A program made the position numbers and the translations under genes. DNA of 64,000 nt from CAVTJL01 sp963828215. Lineage in GTDB: Bacteria; Pseudomonadota; Alphaproteobacteria; Geminicoccales; Geminicoccaceae. The stretch's first letter is position 1. Each line of letters opens with the position of its first letter. A model generated the notes under the pieces. It was given only the letters and a program-made list of their open reading frames with translations, made no database searches and was not told the origin of the DNA. Positions 46,481-56,293 of the stretch are shown here, piece by piece. The stretch lies in assembly GCA_963828215.1 (NCBI GenBank), contig CAWHFO010000068.1:248001-312000 (forward strand). Direction: 5' to 3'.

Positions 46481-47482
46481 ATGGTGCGGATCTACGGGAT
46501 CGAGGGCGGCACGCTACGGCCGCTCGGGACCGGCCTCGGGTCGGGCCTGCGCGACGGGGCCGTCTGGATCGACCTCGTCGCGCCGACGGAGGAGGAGACC
46601 GAGGCGCTCCACCGGAGCCTCGGCCTGACGCTGCCGAGCCTCGAGTTGGTGAGCGGCATCCAACCTTCGGGGCGGCTCGTCGCCCAGGACGGCACGCTCT
46701 TCGCGACCGCCGTCGTTCCGGCCGGAGACCAGGCCGCACCGCCGCTCGTGCCGGTGACCTTCGTGCGCACGGGCGAGCGGCTCGTCACCCTGAGCTACGG
46801 CCAGGAGGACCCGCTCGGTCGCTTCGCGGCCGAGGCGCGCGGCAGCCGCTCCGAGCTCACCGATGCGCCTGACCTGTTCGCGGCCCTGCTCGAGATGCTC
46901 GTCGACCGCATCGCCGATCGGCTCGAGGCCGTGGGCGGGAAGCTCGACCATCTCGGACGCGCCAGCTTCCGCCATTCCGGCGCGGCCGTCCGGCACGCCC
47001 GCCCGCGTCTGTCGATCCGCCAGCGCACCGCAAGGCTCGAGGACGTGCTCCTCGGCATCGGCAACGAGCACGAGCTGACCTCGCGGCTGCGCGAGTGCCT
47101 GCACAGCCTGCTCCGCCTCGTCGGCTTCGCGGTCGAGCATGTCGCGGACGAGGAGGACGGGGCCGAGGCGGAGCGGCTCGAATCGATCCGAGGCGACCTC
47201 CGCTCGGTCGGCGAGTATGCCGGCTACCTCGTCGACGACATGGAGTTCATGCTCGATGCCACGGTCGGCCTCATCGACATCCAGCAGAACAAGGTCATCT
47301 ATCTCCTCTCGATCGTCAGCGTCGTGCTGACGCCGCCGGTTCTGGTGGCCAGCGTCTACGGCATGAACTTCAAGAACATGCCCGAGCTGGGCTGGCCCTG
47401 GGGCTATGCCTGGGGCCTCGGGCTGATGCTCGCCTCCGCGGTCGGCCCTTTTTTGTTCTTCATGATCCGCGGCTGGCTCTAA
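46481..47482 (+). CDS. CorA-family divalent cation transporter (ZntB-like)
   Basis: 333 residues. A large cytoplasmic N-terminal domain of helices is followed by two membrane helices; the signature loop YGMNFKNMPEL lies between them, and the protein ends LFFMIRGWL. Pentameric channel for Mg2+, Co2+ or Zn2+. The N-terminal acidic, ZntB-like start (DLVAPTEEETEALHRSLGL) makes ZntB at least as likely as CorA. Intact. Confidence 0.92.
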   Translation: MVRIYGIEGGTLRPLGTGLGSGLRDGAVWIDLVAPTEEETEALHRSLGLTLPSLELVSGIQPSGRLVAQDGTLFATAVVPAGDQAAPPLVPVTFVRTGERLVTLSYGQEDPLGRFAAEARGSRSELTDAPDLFAALLEMLVDRIADRLEAVGGKLDHLGRASFRHSGAAVRHARPRLSIRQRTARLEDVLLGIGNEHELTSRLRECLHSLLRLVGFAVEHVADEEDGAEAERLESIRGDLRSVGEYAGYLVDDMEFMLDATVGLIDIQQNKVIYLLSIVSVVLTPPVLVASVYGMNFKNMPELGWPWGYAWGLGLMLASAVGPFLFFMIRGWL

Positions 47483-47495
47483 GCTGGTCCTTTTT

Positions 47496-48210
47496 ATGGC
47501 ATTCGATCCTATTTCATGCTATGGGGCGCCCATGCCCGCCATCGGAGTGCCCACGATGACCGATTCCTCTGCCACGTCCGCCGCTGCCGCTCCGCCCCCG
47601 CTCGACGAGGCGGAGCTGGCGACGCTGCGCCGCGGCCTCGTCGCCCGCTATGCGCCCGCCGATTCGATCGAGGAGCACTGGATCGAGGAGCTCGTCTTCT
47701 GCGCCTGGCGCCAGAAGCGGCTGCGCCGGATCGAGGCGGCGGCACTGACGCGATTGACCGCCGGAGACCTCGAAGGGCCGTCGCTGGAGACGCTGCGCCG
47801 CTACGGCGCCCGGATCGAGCGTGACTGGCGCCGGGCCATGGTCGAGCTTCGAGACGTTGCGGACCGCCCGTCCGAGCGAGGCGACCGGCCCCTCCAAATG
47901 GAACGCCGCGCAGCTTCGCTGGCTGGGCGCCTATGCCGAGCGTCTCGAGCCGGGCAACGACCGGGCGCCCGCCCTGGCCGCGCCCGCTCCGGCCGCGCCC
48001 GCTCCGGCCGCGGTTGCGCCGCAACGGCCGACGGCGCCGGCCGTCCCGCCTCGCCCGGCCGCCCCGGCCGCGCCGGCCCCTGCCCATCGTCCGCCCACAG
48101 GCACGAACGAACCCGGCCCCCACCCGACGGCCGACGCGACCGCCCTCGACCGCTCGGCGCGGAGTCGTCTCGCGACCGTCGAGCGGCGCCTCGCCGGCAC
48201 GTCGTCCTGA
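47496..48210 (+). CDS. Hypothetical protein with Ala/Pro-rich C-terminus (one frameshift)
   Basis: About 235 residues. An N-terminal helical domain (TLRRGLVARYAPADSIEEHW, EELVFCAWRQKRLRRIEAAA) and a low-complexity Ala/Pro tail. A one-base shift near 47850-47870 links the helical part to SEATGPSKWNAAQLRWLG. The helical part recalls hypothetical proteins in which a Gly/Pro-rich N-terminus precedes the same helices. The start is one of ATG 47496, 47532 or 47556. No function assigned. Confidence 0.6.
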
Positions 48211-48389
48211 GCCCGCCACGACCCTGCCGGGCAAGGCCCGGCCGGATGCGACGGACTGCATGATCGGCTCGGCGGGCCGCGGGCCCCGCCATGCCCTGGG
48301 CCGAGGCCGGCCGACGCCGGGCGCTGCCCTTTGACCGGCCGGGAGGCCGCGCGTACTGTCCGCCTCCCCGTTCTCGGCCGAGCCATTCC

Positions 48390-49793
48390 ATGTCGCGCCA
48401 GCCCGACACCGCGGCCGCCGGTCCGCGCCGCCCGCCGAGCCTCGCGCACGAGCTGCGGGCGACCCTGGCGCTCGGCCTGCCGCTGGCCCTCTCGCAGGTC
48501 GGCCAGATTTTTATCTATGCGGTCGAGGTGCTGCTGCTCGGCCGGCTCGGCGCCACCGAGCTCGCGGCCGTGACCCTCGCCAACAGCGTTCTCAATCTCT
48601 CCGTCATGTTCTCGATCGGGATCGCCCAGGCGACGGCCCCGCTCATCGCCCAGGCGCGGGGCGCGAGGCAGCCGCGCCAGGTGCGCCGGGCGGTGCGCCA
48701 GGGCCTCTGGGTGGCCTTGTCGGTCACCCTGCCGCTCGGCCTCGCCCTCTGGTTCGTGCGGCCGGCGCTGGCCTGGATGGGCGAGGATTCCACCCTGCTG
48801 CCCATGACGGAAGCCTATGTGCGGGCGGCCGTTTTCGGCCTGCCGGCAGGGGCGGCCTTCATCGTGCTGCGCTCGTTCGTGTCGACCTACGGGCGCACGC
48901 GGGCCATCGTCCTGCTGACCCTGGCAGCCGTGCTGGTCGACCTCGTGGTGAGCTGGGCGCTGATCTTCGGCCGGCTCGGCCTGCCGGCCCTCGGCGTCCT
49001 CGGTGCCGGCATCGGCGCCACGCTGAGCTGGATTTTCATGTTCGTGGGCCTGCTCGTCTATTGCCTCCGGGTCAGGCCTTTCAGCCGCTTCTTCATTCTC
49101 GCCCGGTTCTGGCGCGCGGACTGGCCCGTCTACCGGGAGACGTGGCGGATCGGGCTGCCGATCGGGGGCGCCCTGCTCCTCGAGACGGGCCTCTTCAGCG
49201 CCGCGACCCTGCTGATGGGCCTGATCGGCACGGTGCAGCTCGCCGCCCATCAGGTGACGCTGCAGCTCGCCAGCCTCTCCTTCATGGTGCCGCTCGGCAT
49301 CGCCATCGCCGCCACCATCCGGGTCGGGCTGGCCACGGGGAGGCGCGACCCGCGGGCGGCACGCCTGGCGGGCTTCGCCGCCAGCGGCCTCGGCGCCGCC
49401 TTCATGATCTTCATGGGCGCCGTGTTCTGGCTGGTGCCCGAGCCGCTGGTCCGCCTCTTCATCCCGGGCTCGGCTCCCGAGGACATGGCGGCGGCGGCGC
49501 TCGCGGTCCGGTTCCTCAGGATCGCCGCCCTGTTCCAGCTCTTCGACGGGCTTCAGGTGATCGGCATCTCGAGCCTCAGGGGCATGAAGGACACCACCGT
49601 GCCGATGGTCATCGCGATGGTCGGCTACTGGCTCGTGGGCTTTCCGCTGGCTGTTCTTCTCGGCTTCGGCACGCCGCTCGCCGGCCGCGGCATCTGGCTC
49701 GGCCTCGCCGCGGCGCTGGCCACGGTGGCGATGGCGATGCTCCTTCGGTTCGACCGGCTGACGCGGCCGGGCCTCCACCCGGCCTTGCCCTGA
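48390..49793 (+). CDS. MATE-family efflux transporter (NorM-like)
   Basis: 467 residues, twelve membrane segments in two similar halves. Typical stretches: LGLPLALSQVGQIFIYAVEV, LGRLGATELAAVTLANSV, IGIAQATAPLIAQARGAR, and in the second half AAHQVTLQLASLSFMVPLGI. Drug or metabolite/cation antiporter. ATG 48390 is chosen because it starts a short polar leader before helix 1. Intact. Confidence 0.94.
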   Translation: MSRQPDTAAAGPRRPPSLAHELRATLALGLPLALSQVGQIFIYAVEVLLLGRLGATELAAVTLANSVLNLSVMFSIGIAQATAPLIAQARGARQPRQVRRAVRQGLWVALSVTLPLGLALWFVRPALAWMGEDSTLLPMTEAYVRAAVFGLPAGAAFIVLRSFVSTYGRTRAIVLLTLAAVLVDLVVSWALIFGRLGLPALGVLGAGIGATLSWIFMFVGLLVYCLRVRPFSRFFILARFWRADWPVYRETWRIGLPIGGALLLETGLFSAATLLMGLIGTVQLAAHQVTLQLASLSFMVPLGIAIAATIRVGLATGRRDPRAARLAGFAASGLGAAFMIFMGAVFWLVPEPLVRLFIPGSAPEDMAAAALAVRFLRIAALFQLFDGLQVIGISSLRGMKDTTVPMVIAMVGYWLVGFPLAVLLGFGTPLAGRGIWLGLAAALATVAMAMLLRFDRLTRPGLHPALP

Positions 49794-49850
49794 GGGCCGG
49801 GCTTACGGCAGGCTTCGGTGGCGCCGGGGATCGATCCGGGGAGTCGATCG

Positions 49851-51386
49851 ATGAACGTGGCACACCTCTTCGAGCGGACCGCGAGCCGCGATGCCGAGGC
49901 GCCGGCCGTGGCGCTCGGCCGCTCGATCCTGCTGACCTACGGCGCGCTGGCCCACCGGGCGGCACGGCTCGCCGGCGCGTTGCGCGGCCGGCTCGGGCTC
50001 GCGGCCGGCGATCGGGTGGCGCTGCTCTCGGCAAATCGTGCCGAGTATGTGGAAGCGCTGCTCGGCGGCTGGTGGGCCGGCCTCGCCGTCGTGCCGGTCA
50101 ACGCCAAGCTCCACCCGCAGGAGCTGGCCTTCATCCTCGGCGACTCGGGCGCCAGGCTCGCGCTCGTCTCGCCCGAGCTGGCGCCGGCGCTCGGAGCCCT
50201 CGCCGGCACGCTCCCGGACCTGGAGCAGGTGATCGAGCTGGGCTCGGGCGAGTATCGCCGCTTCCTCGACGCCGACCCGCGGCCGATGGAGGCGACGGAC
50301 GGCGACGCGATGGCCTGGCTTTTCTACACCTCGGGCACGACCGGCCGGCCCAAGGGAGCCATGATCACGCACAAGAACCTGCGGGCCATGACCTATGGCT
50401 ATCTGATCGACGTCGACGAGGTCGGGCCGCGCGAGACGATCCTCCACGCAGCGCCCATGTCGCACGGCTCGGGCCTCTACATCGTCCCGCACGCCGCGGC
50501 GGGCTCCTGCCAGGTCGTGCCCGAGAGCGGCGGCTTCGACGAGGCCGAGGTGTTCCGCCTCATCGAGGCGCACGAGGACGTCCACATGTTCGCGGCGCCG
50601 ACCATGGTGCAGCGGCTCGTGCGCCATGCCCGCGGGCAGGAACCGGACGTCAGCAATCTCAGGACCATCGTCTACGGTGGGGCGCCCATGTACCTGGCCG
50701 ACCTCGAGGCAGCTCACGAGGCATTCGGATATCGGCTGGCCCAGCTCTACGGCCAGGGCGAGAGCCCGATGTGCATCACGGCGCTTTCGCGGCGCCAGCA
50801 CCGGGCGGCGGCCGAGGCGGGTCGGCGGGATCGGCTGCAGTCCGTGGGCACGCCGCAGCTCGTCTGCGAGCTCAGGATCGGTGACGCCGACGGCCGCCCG
50901 CTGCCGGTGGGCGAGGCCGGCGAGGTGATGTGCCGGGGCGACGCCGTGGTGCCGGGCTACTGGCGAAACCCGGAGGCTACGGCCGCGACCATGGGCGACG
51001 GCTGGCTCAGGACCGGCGATATCGGGGTGCTGGACGGCGACGGCTATCTCACGCTCAAGGACCGCTCGAAGGACCTCGTGATCTCGGGCGGCGCCAACAT
51101 CTATCCGCGCGAGGTCGAGGAGGCGCTCCTGGCCCATCCGGACGTCCGCGAGGTCTCGGTGATCGGCCTCGCCGACCGGGAGTGGGGCGAGCGGGTCGTC
51201 GCCTGCGTGGTCGCAGCGCCCGGCACGCTGTCGGCGACGCTCGACGCCTGGTGCCTCGAGCGGATCGCCCGCTTCAAGCGGCCGAAGGAGTATGTCTTCC
51301 TCGATGCCCTGCCGAAGAGCAGCTACGGCAAGATCCTGAAGCGCGAGCTGCGCGACCGCCTTGCCAGGGACCGCCGGGCGCCCTAG
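49851..51386 (+). CDS. AMP-dependent acyl-CoA synthetase/ligase
   Basis: 511 residues, ANL superfamily. P-loop-like AMP motif YTSGTTGRPKGAM near residue 165, A5 region YGQGESPM, A7/A8 region WLRTGDIGVLDGDGYLTLKD with DRSKDLVISGGANIYP, and the A10 Lys in PKSSYGKILKRELR. Activates a carboxylic acid to its CoA thioester via an acyl-AMP. Acyl chain not deducible. Intact. Confidence 0.93.
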   Translation: MNVAHLFERTASRDAEAPAVALGRSILLTYGALAHRAARLAGALRGRLGLAAGDRVALLSANRAEYVEALLGGWWAGLAVVPVNAKLHPQELAFILGDSGARLALVSPELAPALGALAGTLPDLEQVIELGSGEYRRFLDADPRPMEATDGDAMAWLFYTSGTTGRPKGAMITHKNLRAMTYGYLIDVDEVGPRETILHAAPMSHGSGLYIVPHAAAGSCQVVPESGGFDEAEVFRLIEAHEDVHMFAAPTMVQRLVRHARGQEPDVSNLRTIVYGGAPMYLADLEAAHEAFGYRLAQLYGQGESPMCITALSRRQHRAAAEAGRRDRLQSVGTPQLVCELRIGDADGRPLPVGEAGEVMCRGDAVVPGYWRNPEATAATMGDGWLRTGDIGVLDGDGYLTLKDRSKDLVISGGANIYPREVEEALLAHPDVREVSVIGLADREWGERVVACVVAAPGTLSATLDAWCLERIARFKRPKEYVFLDALPKSSYGKILKRELRDRLARDRRAP

Positions 51387-51454
51387 CTGCGGCGGGGGAC
51401 GCCGCCGGCGCTCGCCGGCCCGGCGGGGGATCGGCCAAGGACATCGGAGGTCAC

Positions 51455-52276
51455 ATGCATCATGTCGAGGCGCACGGCGCGCGCATTCCTGCCCTGGGCT
51501 TCGGCACCTGGCAGCTGTCCGGAAAGGTCGCCCAGAGCATGGTCGAGAGCGCGCTCGCGATCGGCTACCGGCACATCGACACCGCCCAGATGTACGGCAA
51601 CGAGCGCGAGGTCGGGGCCGGCATCCAGGCGAGCGGCGTGCCGCGGGAGGACATCTTCCTGACCACCAAGGTCTGGCCCGACCGCTTCCGGGCCGCCGAC
51701 TTCCGGCGCTCGGTCGAGGAGAGCCTGGAGCGCCTGGGGCTGCCCTTCGTCGATCTCCTGCTCCTGCATTGGCCCAATCCGAGCGTGCCGCTGAAGGAGA
51801 CCATGGGGGCGCTCGACGAGGCCCGCGAGCTGGGCCGGGCCAGGCATGTGGGGGTGAGCAACTTCACGACCAGGCTGATCGACGAGGCGCTGGGCTGCGC
51901 CCGCTCGCCGCTCGTGACCGACCAGGTCGAGTACCATCCCTTTCTCGGCCAGAAGGCCGTGATCGAGAAGCTGCGCGGCCACGGCATGGCGCTCACCGCC
52001 TACTGCCCGCTCGCCCGCGGCCGGGTCTTCGGCAACGCCACGCTCGAGACGATCGCCGGGCGGCACGGCAAGACGGTCGGCCAGGTGGCGCTGCGCTGGC
52101 TCGTCCAGCAGCCGGGCGTGATCGCCATTCCGCGCTCGTCCAAGCCGGAGCATGCGCGCTCGAACTTCGAGATCTTCGACTTCGACCTGACGCCGACGGA
52201 GATGCAGCAGATCGAGGCGCTCGGGGCGCCCGGCGGGCGGGTCGTCAATGTCGGCGTGGCGCCGGCCTGGGACTGA
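51455..52276 (+). CDS. Aldo/keto reductase
   Basis: 273 residues, NADPH-dependent TIM barrel. Family pattern: IPALGFGTWQLSG, IGYRHIDTAQMYGNEREVG with catalytic Asp and Tyr, Lys in FLTTKVWPD, His in LLLLHWPNP, GVSNFTTRLIDEAL, and C-terminal IPRSSKPEHARSN. Shine-Dalgarno CGGAGG lies at 51445-51450. Resembles 2,5-diketo-gluconate reductase-like (Dkg) enzymes. Confidence 0.94.
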   Translation: MHHVEAHGARIPALGFGTWQLSGKVAQSMVESALAIGYRHIDTAQMYGNEREVGAGIQASGVPREDIFLTTKVWPDRFRAADFRRSVEESLERLGLPFVDLLLLHWPNPSVPLKETMGALDEARELGRARHVGVSNFTTRLIDEALGCARSPLVTDQVEYHPFLGQKAVIEKLRGHGMALTAYCPLARGRVFGNATLETIAGRHGKTVGQVALRWLVQQPGVIAIPRSSKPEHARSNFEIFDFDLTPTEMQQIEALGAPGGRVVNVGVAPAWD

Positions 52277-52286
52277 TCCGGGCGGC

Positions 52287-52685
52287 TCAGTGACTGTCGC
52301 CGCTCATCCGCAGCAGCTTGTACGTGTCGCCCGAGCGCTCGAACGTGAAGGTGCGCGTGGCGAAGCCGTCGCATGGCGGCCCCTTCGGGAGCTTGGCCGC
52401 GGGCTCGGTCGAGGAGTAGCTGTACTCGAGCTCGAGGGCGAGCTGGTCGTCCGTCTGGCTCGTCACCTTGGATCGGGTGACGACGTCCATCTTCACATGG
52501 TTGCAGGCCCGGCTCTCCTCCGAGGCATGGGCGTCGTAGTAGCTCACGATCTGCGGCTGGGCCCCGGGAAACCGGCCGAGCCCGGCCTGCTGGTCCAGCC
52601 CCGGCAGCCTGTGGCCGCCGGCCGTGCATGCGGCGAGGGCCAGGGCGGCGAGGAGAGCACCGCTCGGGGCCGGCACAAGCTTCAT
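52287..52685 (-). CDS. Hypothetical lipoprotein
   Basis: 132 residues. The signal MKLVPAPSGALLAALALAAC ends in a lipobox Cys. The mature part has one stretch of alternating beta-like sequence (DDQLALELEYSYSS, TRTFTFERSGDTYKLLRM). No recognised domain. Stands alone, convergent with the aldo/keto reductase. Confidence 0.7.
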   Translation of the reverse strand: MKLVPAPSGALLAALALAACTAGGHRLPGLDQQAGLGRFPGAQPQIVSYYDAHASEESRACNHVKMDVVTRSKVTSQTDDQLALELEYSYSSTEPAAKLPKGPPCDGFATRTFTFERSGDTYKLLRMSGDSH

Positions 52686-52793
52686 CGGGGATCTCCATGG
52701 CAGCGCCCAAGGCGGCGCACCGACCGTCTTATGCCGCAGACCCGTGCCGGGGACAGGGGTCAGCGACAAAAAAGCCGGGCCGCGGCGCCAGGG

Positions 52794-53105
52794 TCACGCG
52801 TGCCCGACGATGCCGGTCCTGAACGGCCGGGCACAGGTGAAGCCACGCATTTGCCCGTCCCCGTCCTCGGCGACGAGGCAAGGCAGGCCGGCCTTACCGG
52901 CTGCCTCCAGCCGGCGCCCTATCTCCGCCGCGTCCGGCACCGTGTCCTGGACGCTGCCCTCACCTGTCGCCGGATGCTCGCGGCAGATCGCCGTGATCGC
53001 CCACGGATGGGTCGCATCGGCGGCGATCAGCCCACGGGGCTCGTCCGCCGAGGTCGTCGGCGCGAACGGATGGAGCAGCGCTCCTGCGAGGAGCATTGCG
53101 GTCAC
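52794..53105 (-). pseudogene. Truncated GNAT acetyltransferase (phosphinothricin acetyltransferase-like)
   Basis: 103 codons. The stretch ITAICREHPATGEGSVQDT and then PDAAEIGRRLEAAGKAGLPC, LVAEDGDGQMRGFTCARPF follow the N-terminal half of Pat/Bar-type N-acetyltransferases closely; the acetyl-CoA-binding half is missing and the N-terminus is replaced by an unrelated hydrophobic leader. It reads as a gene remnant. A small secreted protein is the alternative. Confidence 0.55.
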
Positions 53106-53121
53106 TCCGGGCGAGCGAGGA

Positions 53122-54249
53122 TCAGATATAGTGGGCCGCGAGGGGCTCGAAGCCGTTGAAGCCGACCGAGGCGTAGGTCGTGGTGTAGGCGCCGGCGCTG
53201 CCGATCCTCAGCCGGTCGCCCTCCCTGAGATCGAGCGGCAGGCGATAGGCGGCGCGCTCGTAGAGCACGTCCGCGCTGTCGCAGGTCGGGCCGGCCAGGA
53301 TCACCGGCGCCTCCGGCCCGACCCGGTCGCTGCTGACGGGATACTGGATCGCCTCGTCCATGGTCTCGGCGAGGCCGCCGAACTTGCCGATGTCCAGAAA
53401 CACCCATCGCCGCTCGTCGCCGTCGCCCTTCTCGGCGATCAGCACGACCTCGGTCTCGATGATCCCGGCGTCGCCGACGAGGCTGCGGCCGGGCTCGACG
53501 ATGGTGTCGGGCAGGCGGTTGCCGAAGTGACGGAGCAGGGCGGAACGGATCGCCCGGCCGTAAGAGTCGACCGAGGGCACCGGCCGCCGATAGGGAGTGG
53601 GGAAGCCGCCGCCGAGATTGACCATGCGGAGCGTCACGCCGCTCTCCTCGAGATCGCGGAAGAGGGCCGCCGCGGTAGCGAGGGCGGCGTCCCAGCTCTC
53701 GGGATCCTGCTGCTGGGAGCCGACGTGGAAGGAGATGCCCCAAGGCACGACCGGCAGCCCGGCGGCCTCGCGCAGCAGCGACAGGGCCATGCCGGGGGCA
53801 CAGCCGAACTTCCGGGACAGCGGCCATTCCGCGCCGGCGCCGCTGGTCAGGATCCGGCAGAACACGCGCGAGCCCGGAGCGGCACGGGCGATCTTGAGGA
53901 GCTCCGCCTCGGCGTCGAACGCAAAGAGCCCGACACCCAGCGCGAAGGCTCGGGCGATGTCGACCTCCTTCTTGATGGTGTTGCCGTAGGAGATGCGCGA
54001 CGGGTCGGCGCCGGCGGCCAGCACCGCCTCGATCTCGGCGACGCTGGCGACGTCGAAGCAGCTGCCGAGGGCGGCCAGGCGAGCCAGGATCTCCGGCGCC
54101 GGATTGGCCTTGACCGCGTAGTAGACGCGGGCGTCAGGCAGGGCCGCCCTGAGGGCTGCGTAGTTCTCCTCGACCCGGTCGACATCGACCACGAGGCAGG
54201 GGGTGGGCGGGCGGATCTCGGCCAGGAAGCGATCGAGCTTGGTGGTCAT
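53122..54249 (-). CDS. Ornithine/lysine decarboxylase, fold type III (PLP)
   Basis: 375 residues. PLP Lys in YYAVKANPAP near residue 48, ASVAEIEAVLAAGADPSRISYGN, HVGSQQQDP, Gly-rich phosphate loop NLGGGFPTPY, IVEPGRSLV and the active-site Cys/Asp in GPTCDSADVLYE. Makes putrescine (or cadaverine). ATG 54249 is preferred over an upstream in-frame start. Follows homospermidine synthase on the same strand, giving a two-step ornithine to homospermidine route. Confidence 0.93.
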   Translation of the reverse strand: MTTKLDRFLAEIRPPTPCLVVDVDRVEENYAALRAALPDARVYYAVKANPAPEILARLAALGSCFDVASVAEIEAVLAAGADPSRISYGNTIKKEVDIARAFALGVGLFAFDAEAELLKIARAAPGSRVFCRILTSGAGAEWPLSRKFGCAPGMALSLLREAAGLPVVPWGISFHVGSQQQDPESWDAALATAAALFRDLEESGVTLRMVNLGGGFPTPYRRPVPSVDSYGRAIRSALLRHFGNRLPDTIVEPGRSLVGDAGIIETEVVLIAEKGDGDERRWVFLDIGKFGGLAETMDEAIQYPVSSDRVGPEAPVILAGPTCDSADVLYERAAYRLPLDLREGDRLRIGSAGAYTTTYASVGFNGFEPLAAHYI

Positions 54250-54314
54250 CGCGTCACATCTCCTGCGCGACGGCGGAGTTCGGGAGGATGGCGGAGAGGA
54301 GCGTCCGGGGGCGG

Positions 54315-55733
54315 TCAGACGACGCGGACATTCTTGAACTGCCAGGGGTCCGACGGGTCGATGTCCTCGGGGAAGAGTCGACAACGGTCGTCGAGCGGGG
54401 TCCAGGCGCTGTAGGCTCCGACGACCGGGCCGAGATAGGGCCGCGCCACCTCGAGGACGCGGGCGAAGTCGAGCTCATCGGCCTCGAGCAGGCCCGCGGT
54501 CGGGCTCTCGATCGCCGCGACCATCCCGCCCAGCACGCCTGCCGCGACCTGGAGCGAGGTGGCGCTGTTGAAGGGTGCGAGCTTGCGCGCCTCCTCGATC
54601 GAGAGCCGGGAGCCGTACCAATAGGCGCCGCGCTGGTGGCCCATGACAAGGAGGCCGAGCTCGTCGATGCCGCTCCGGATCTCGTCCATCAGCAGGCGCT
54701 GCGTCTTCTGCGGCCGCCAGTTGCGTCCGGCCATCTCGTGCAGCGACAGCACGGCATCGTCGCAGGGGTGGTAGGCATAGTGCACGGTCGGGCGGTAGCT
54801 GACCGTGTCGCCGTCGCGGAGCGTGAAGTAGTCGGCGATCGAGATCGATTCGTTGTGGGTCACGAGAAAGCCGTGGAAGGCGCCCGCCAGCGGCGTCCAG
54901 GTCCGCACGCGCGTGCCGGCGCCCGGCCGCTCGAGATAGATCGCCGCGTCGCAGCCGGCCGGATGGCGCCGGCCGTCGGGCGGCAGCTCGTGCTCGTGCG
55001 TGCCCCAGCCGAGCTCGGCCGGCTGGCACCCCTCGCTGATGAAGCCGTCGATCGACCAGGTGTTGACGAACTCGCCCGGCCGCTTGTGCCCCTCGCCGAC
55101 CTGGGTATCGCGCTCGGCGATGTGCACGGTCTTGACGCCGAGCTCGCGCATCAGCCTGCCCCAGGCGCTCCGCTCCTTCGGCGCCTGGTGGGGGTGACCG
55201 GCGTCCTGGGCGATCTTGAGCAGCGCCTCCTTCAGGAGCTGCGACACCAGGCCCGGATTGGCGCCCTGCGCGATGACCGCGGTCGGGCCCGGCCCGAGCT
55301 CGCGCTTGACGGCGAGGGCGCTCTCGCGGAGCGCATAGTTCGAGCGCTGGCTCGGCGTGAGATGGCTGTCGAAATAGGCGCCGGCCCAGGGCTCGATGCA
55401 GGTGTCGAGATAGAGGGCGCCGCGCTCGCGGGCCAGCCGGATCAGCGCCACCGAGCTGACGTCGACCGAGAGATTGAGGAGAAAGTCGCCGACGCCGAGG
55501 AGCGGCTCCAGGGTCTGCCGGTAGTTGTCGGGCGTGAGCGCCCGCTCGACGAACTCGATGCCGTAGTGGGCCGCCGCGTCACGGCCGCGCGAGTCGGCCG
55601 TGACGATGACGACCTGCGCTGCGGTCACGCCGAGATGGCGAAGGATCAGCGGCAGAACGGCCTGGCCGATGCTGCCGCCGCCGAGAATGACCAGCTGACC
55701 CGGCAGGTGAGCGTGGACGGGATGCTCGGGCAT
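54315..55733 (-). CDS. Homospermidine synthase
   Basis: 472 residues, NAD-dependent saccharopine dehydrogenase-like enzyme that condenses two putrescines. Rossmann motif LVILGGGSIGQAVLPLI at the N-terminus, DVSSVALIRLARERGALYLD, IAQGANPGLVSQLLKEAL, and family-typical HYAYHPCDDAVLSLHEM with the ending WTPLDDRCRLFPEDIDPSDP. ATG 55733. Paired with the type III decarboxylase downstream. Confidence 0.94.
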   Translation of the reverse strand: MPEHPVHAHLPGQLVILGGGSIGQAVLPLILRHLGVTAAQVVIVTADSRGRDAAAHYGIEFVERALTPDNYRQTLEPLLGVGDFLLNLSVDVSSVALIRLARERGALYLDTCIEPWAGAYFDSHLTPSQRSNYALRESALAVKRELGPGPTAVIAQGANPGLVSQLLKEALLKIAQDAGHPHQAPKERSAWGRLMRELGVKTVHIAERDTQVGEGHKRPGEFVNTWSIDGFISEGCQPAELGWGTHEHELPPDGRRHPAGCDAAIYLERPGAGTRVRTWTPLAGAFHGFLVTHNESISIADYFTLRDGDTVSYRPTVHYAYHPCDDAVLSLHEMAGRNWRPQKTQRLLMDEIRSGIDELGLLVMGHQRGAYWYGSRLSIEEARKLAPFNSATSLQVAAGVLGGMVAAIESPTAGLLEADELDFARVLEVARPYLGPVVGAYSAWTPLDDRCRLFPEDIDPSDPWQFKNVRVV

Positions 55734-55812
55734 GATGAGGTCCCCTCGATGCGCGGCGGGAAGCGTCCGGCGCAGTCGCAATGATCCGGGAGAGGCGATT
55801 TGGCTCGGGCCG

Positions 55813-56181
55813 TCAGGGCCTGGCTTCGGCGCCGGTCCGCCGGGCCTTCCGGTCGGCCGGCGTCGCCCCGCCAGGGGCGGCGGCCTCCGCCAGGGCGGCC
55901 TCCAGCTTCGCCAGCCGGTCCTCGACGGCGCTGGTCCAGTCGTTGGCCGTGGCCGAGACGGGCGCGTTGCCGCGGGTCGCCTCCTCGAGCAGCTCCGTCA
56001 GCCATTGGCCCAGCGTCAGGCTGCGCGCCCGGGCGGCGTCGCCGGCGGCCTTCTGGAGCGGCGCGGACACACCGCGCACGGTCCAGCGGCTCGTCTTGTC
56101 GACCGCTGCCTTGGCCGGCTTCGGGCCCTTTTTGTCTCTCTTCGCCACGGCTCCGTTCCAACTGTCAGCCTTGGCAGCCAT
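55813..56181 (-). CDS. Small basic protein, possibly ribbon-helix-helix
   Basis: 122 residues. A Lys-rich N-terminus (VAKRDKKGPKPAKAA), then SRWTVRGVSAPLQKAAGDAA and RARSLTLGQWLTELLEEA, a strand-helix-helix pattern like RHH DNA-binding proteins, then a short coiled-coil-like segment (VEDRLAKLEAALAEAAA). Eighty bases upstream of homospermidine synthase on the same strand; it could regulate it. Assignment is weak. Confidence 0.6.
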   Translation of the reverse strand: MAAKADSWNGAVAKRDKKGPKPAKAAVDKTSRWTVRGVSAPLQKAAGDAARARSLTLGQWLTELLEEATRGNAPVSATANDWTSAVEDRLAKLEAALAEAAAPGGATPADRKARRTGAEARP

Positions 56182-56293
56182 GGCTGCCGGGACCGCGGAT
56201 ATAGGGATGGCAGCCGGCCGACGCAAGAGGAATTGTCTGCCGCGGCGGCCATGGCAGACATCGGCTCCCCGGTCGCGGCGCTCGTCGGGCCGA

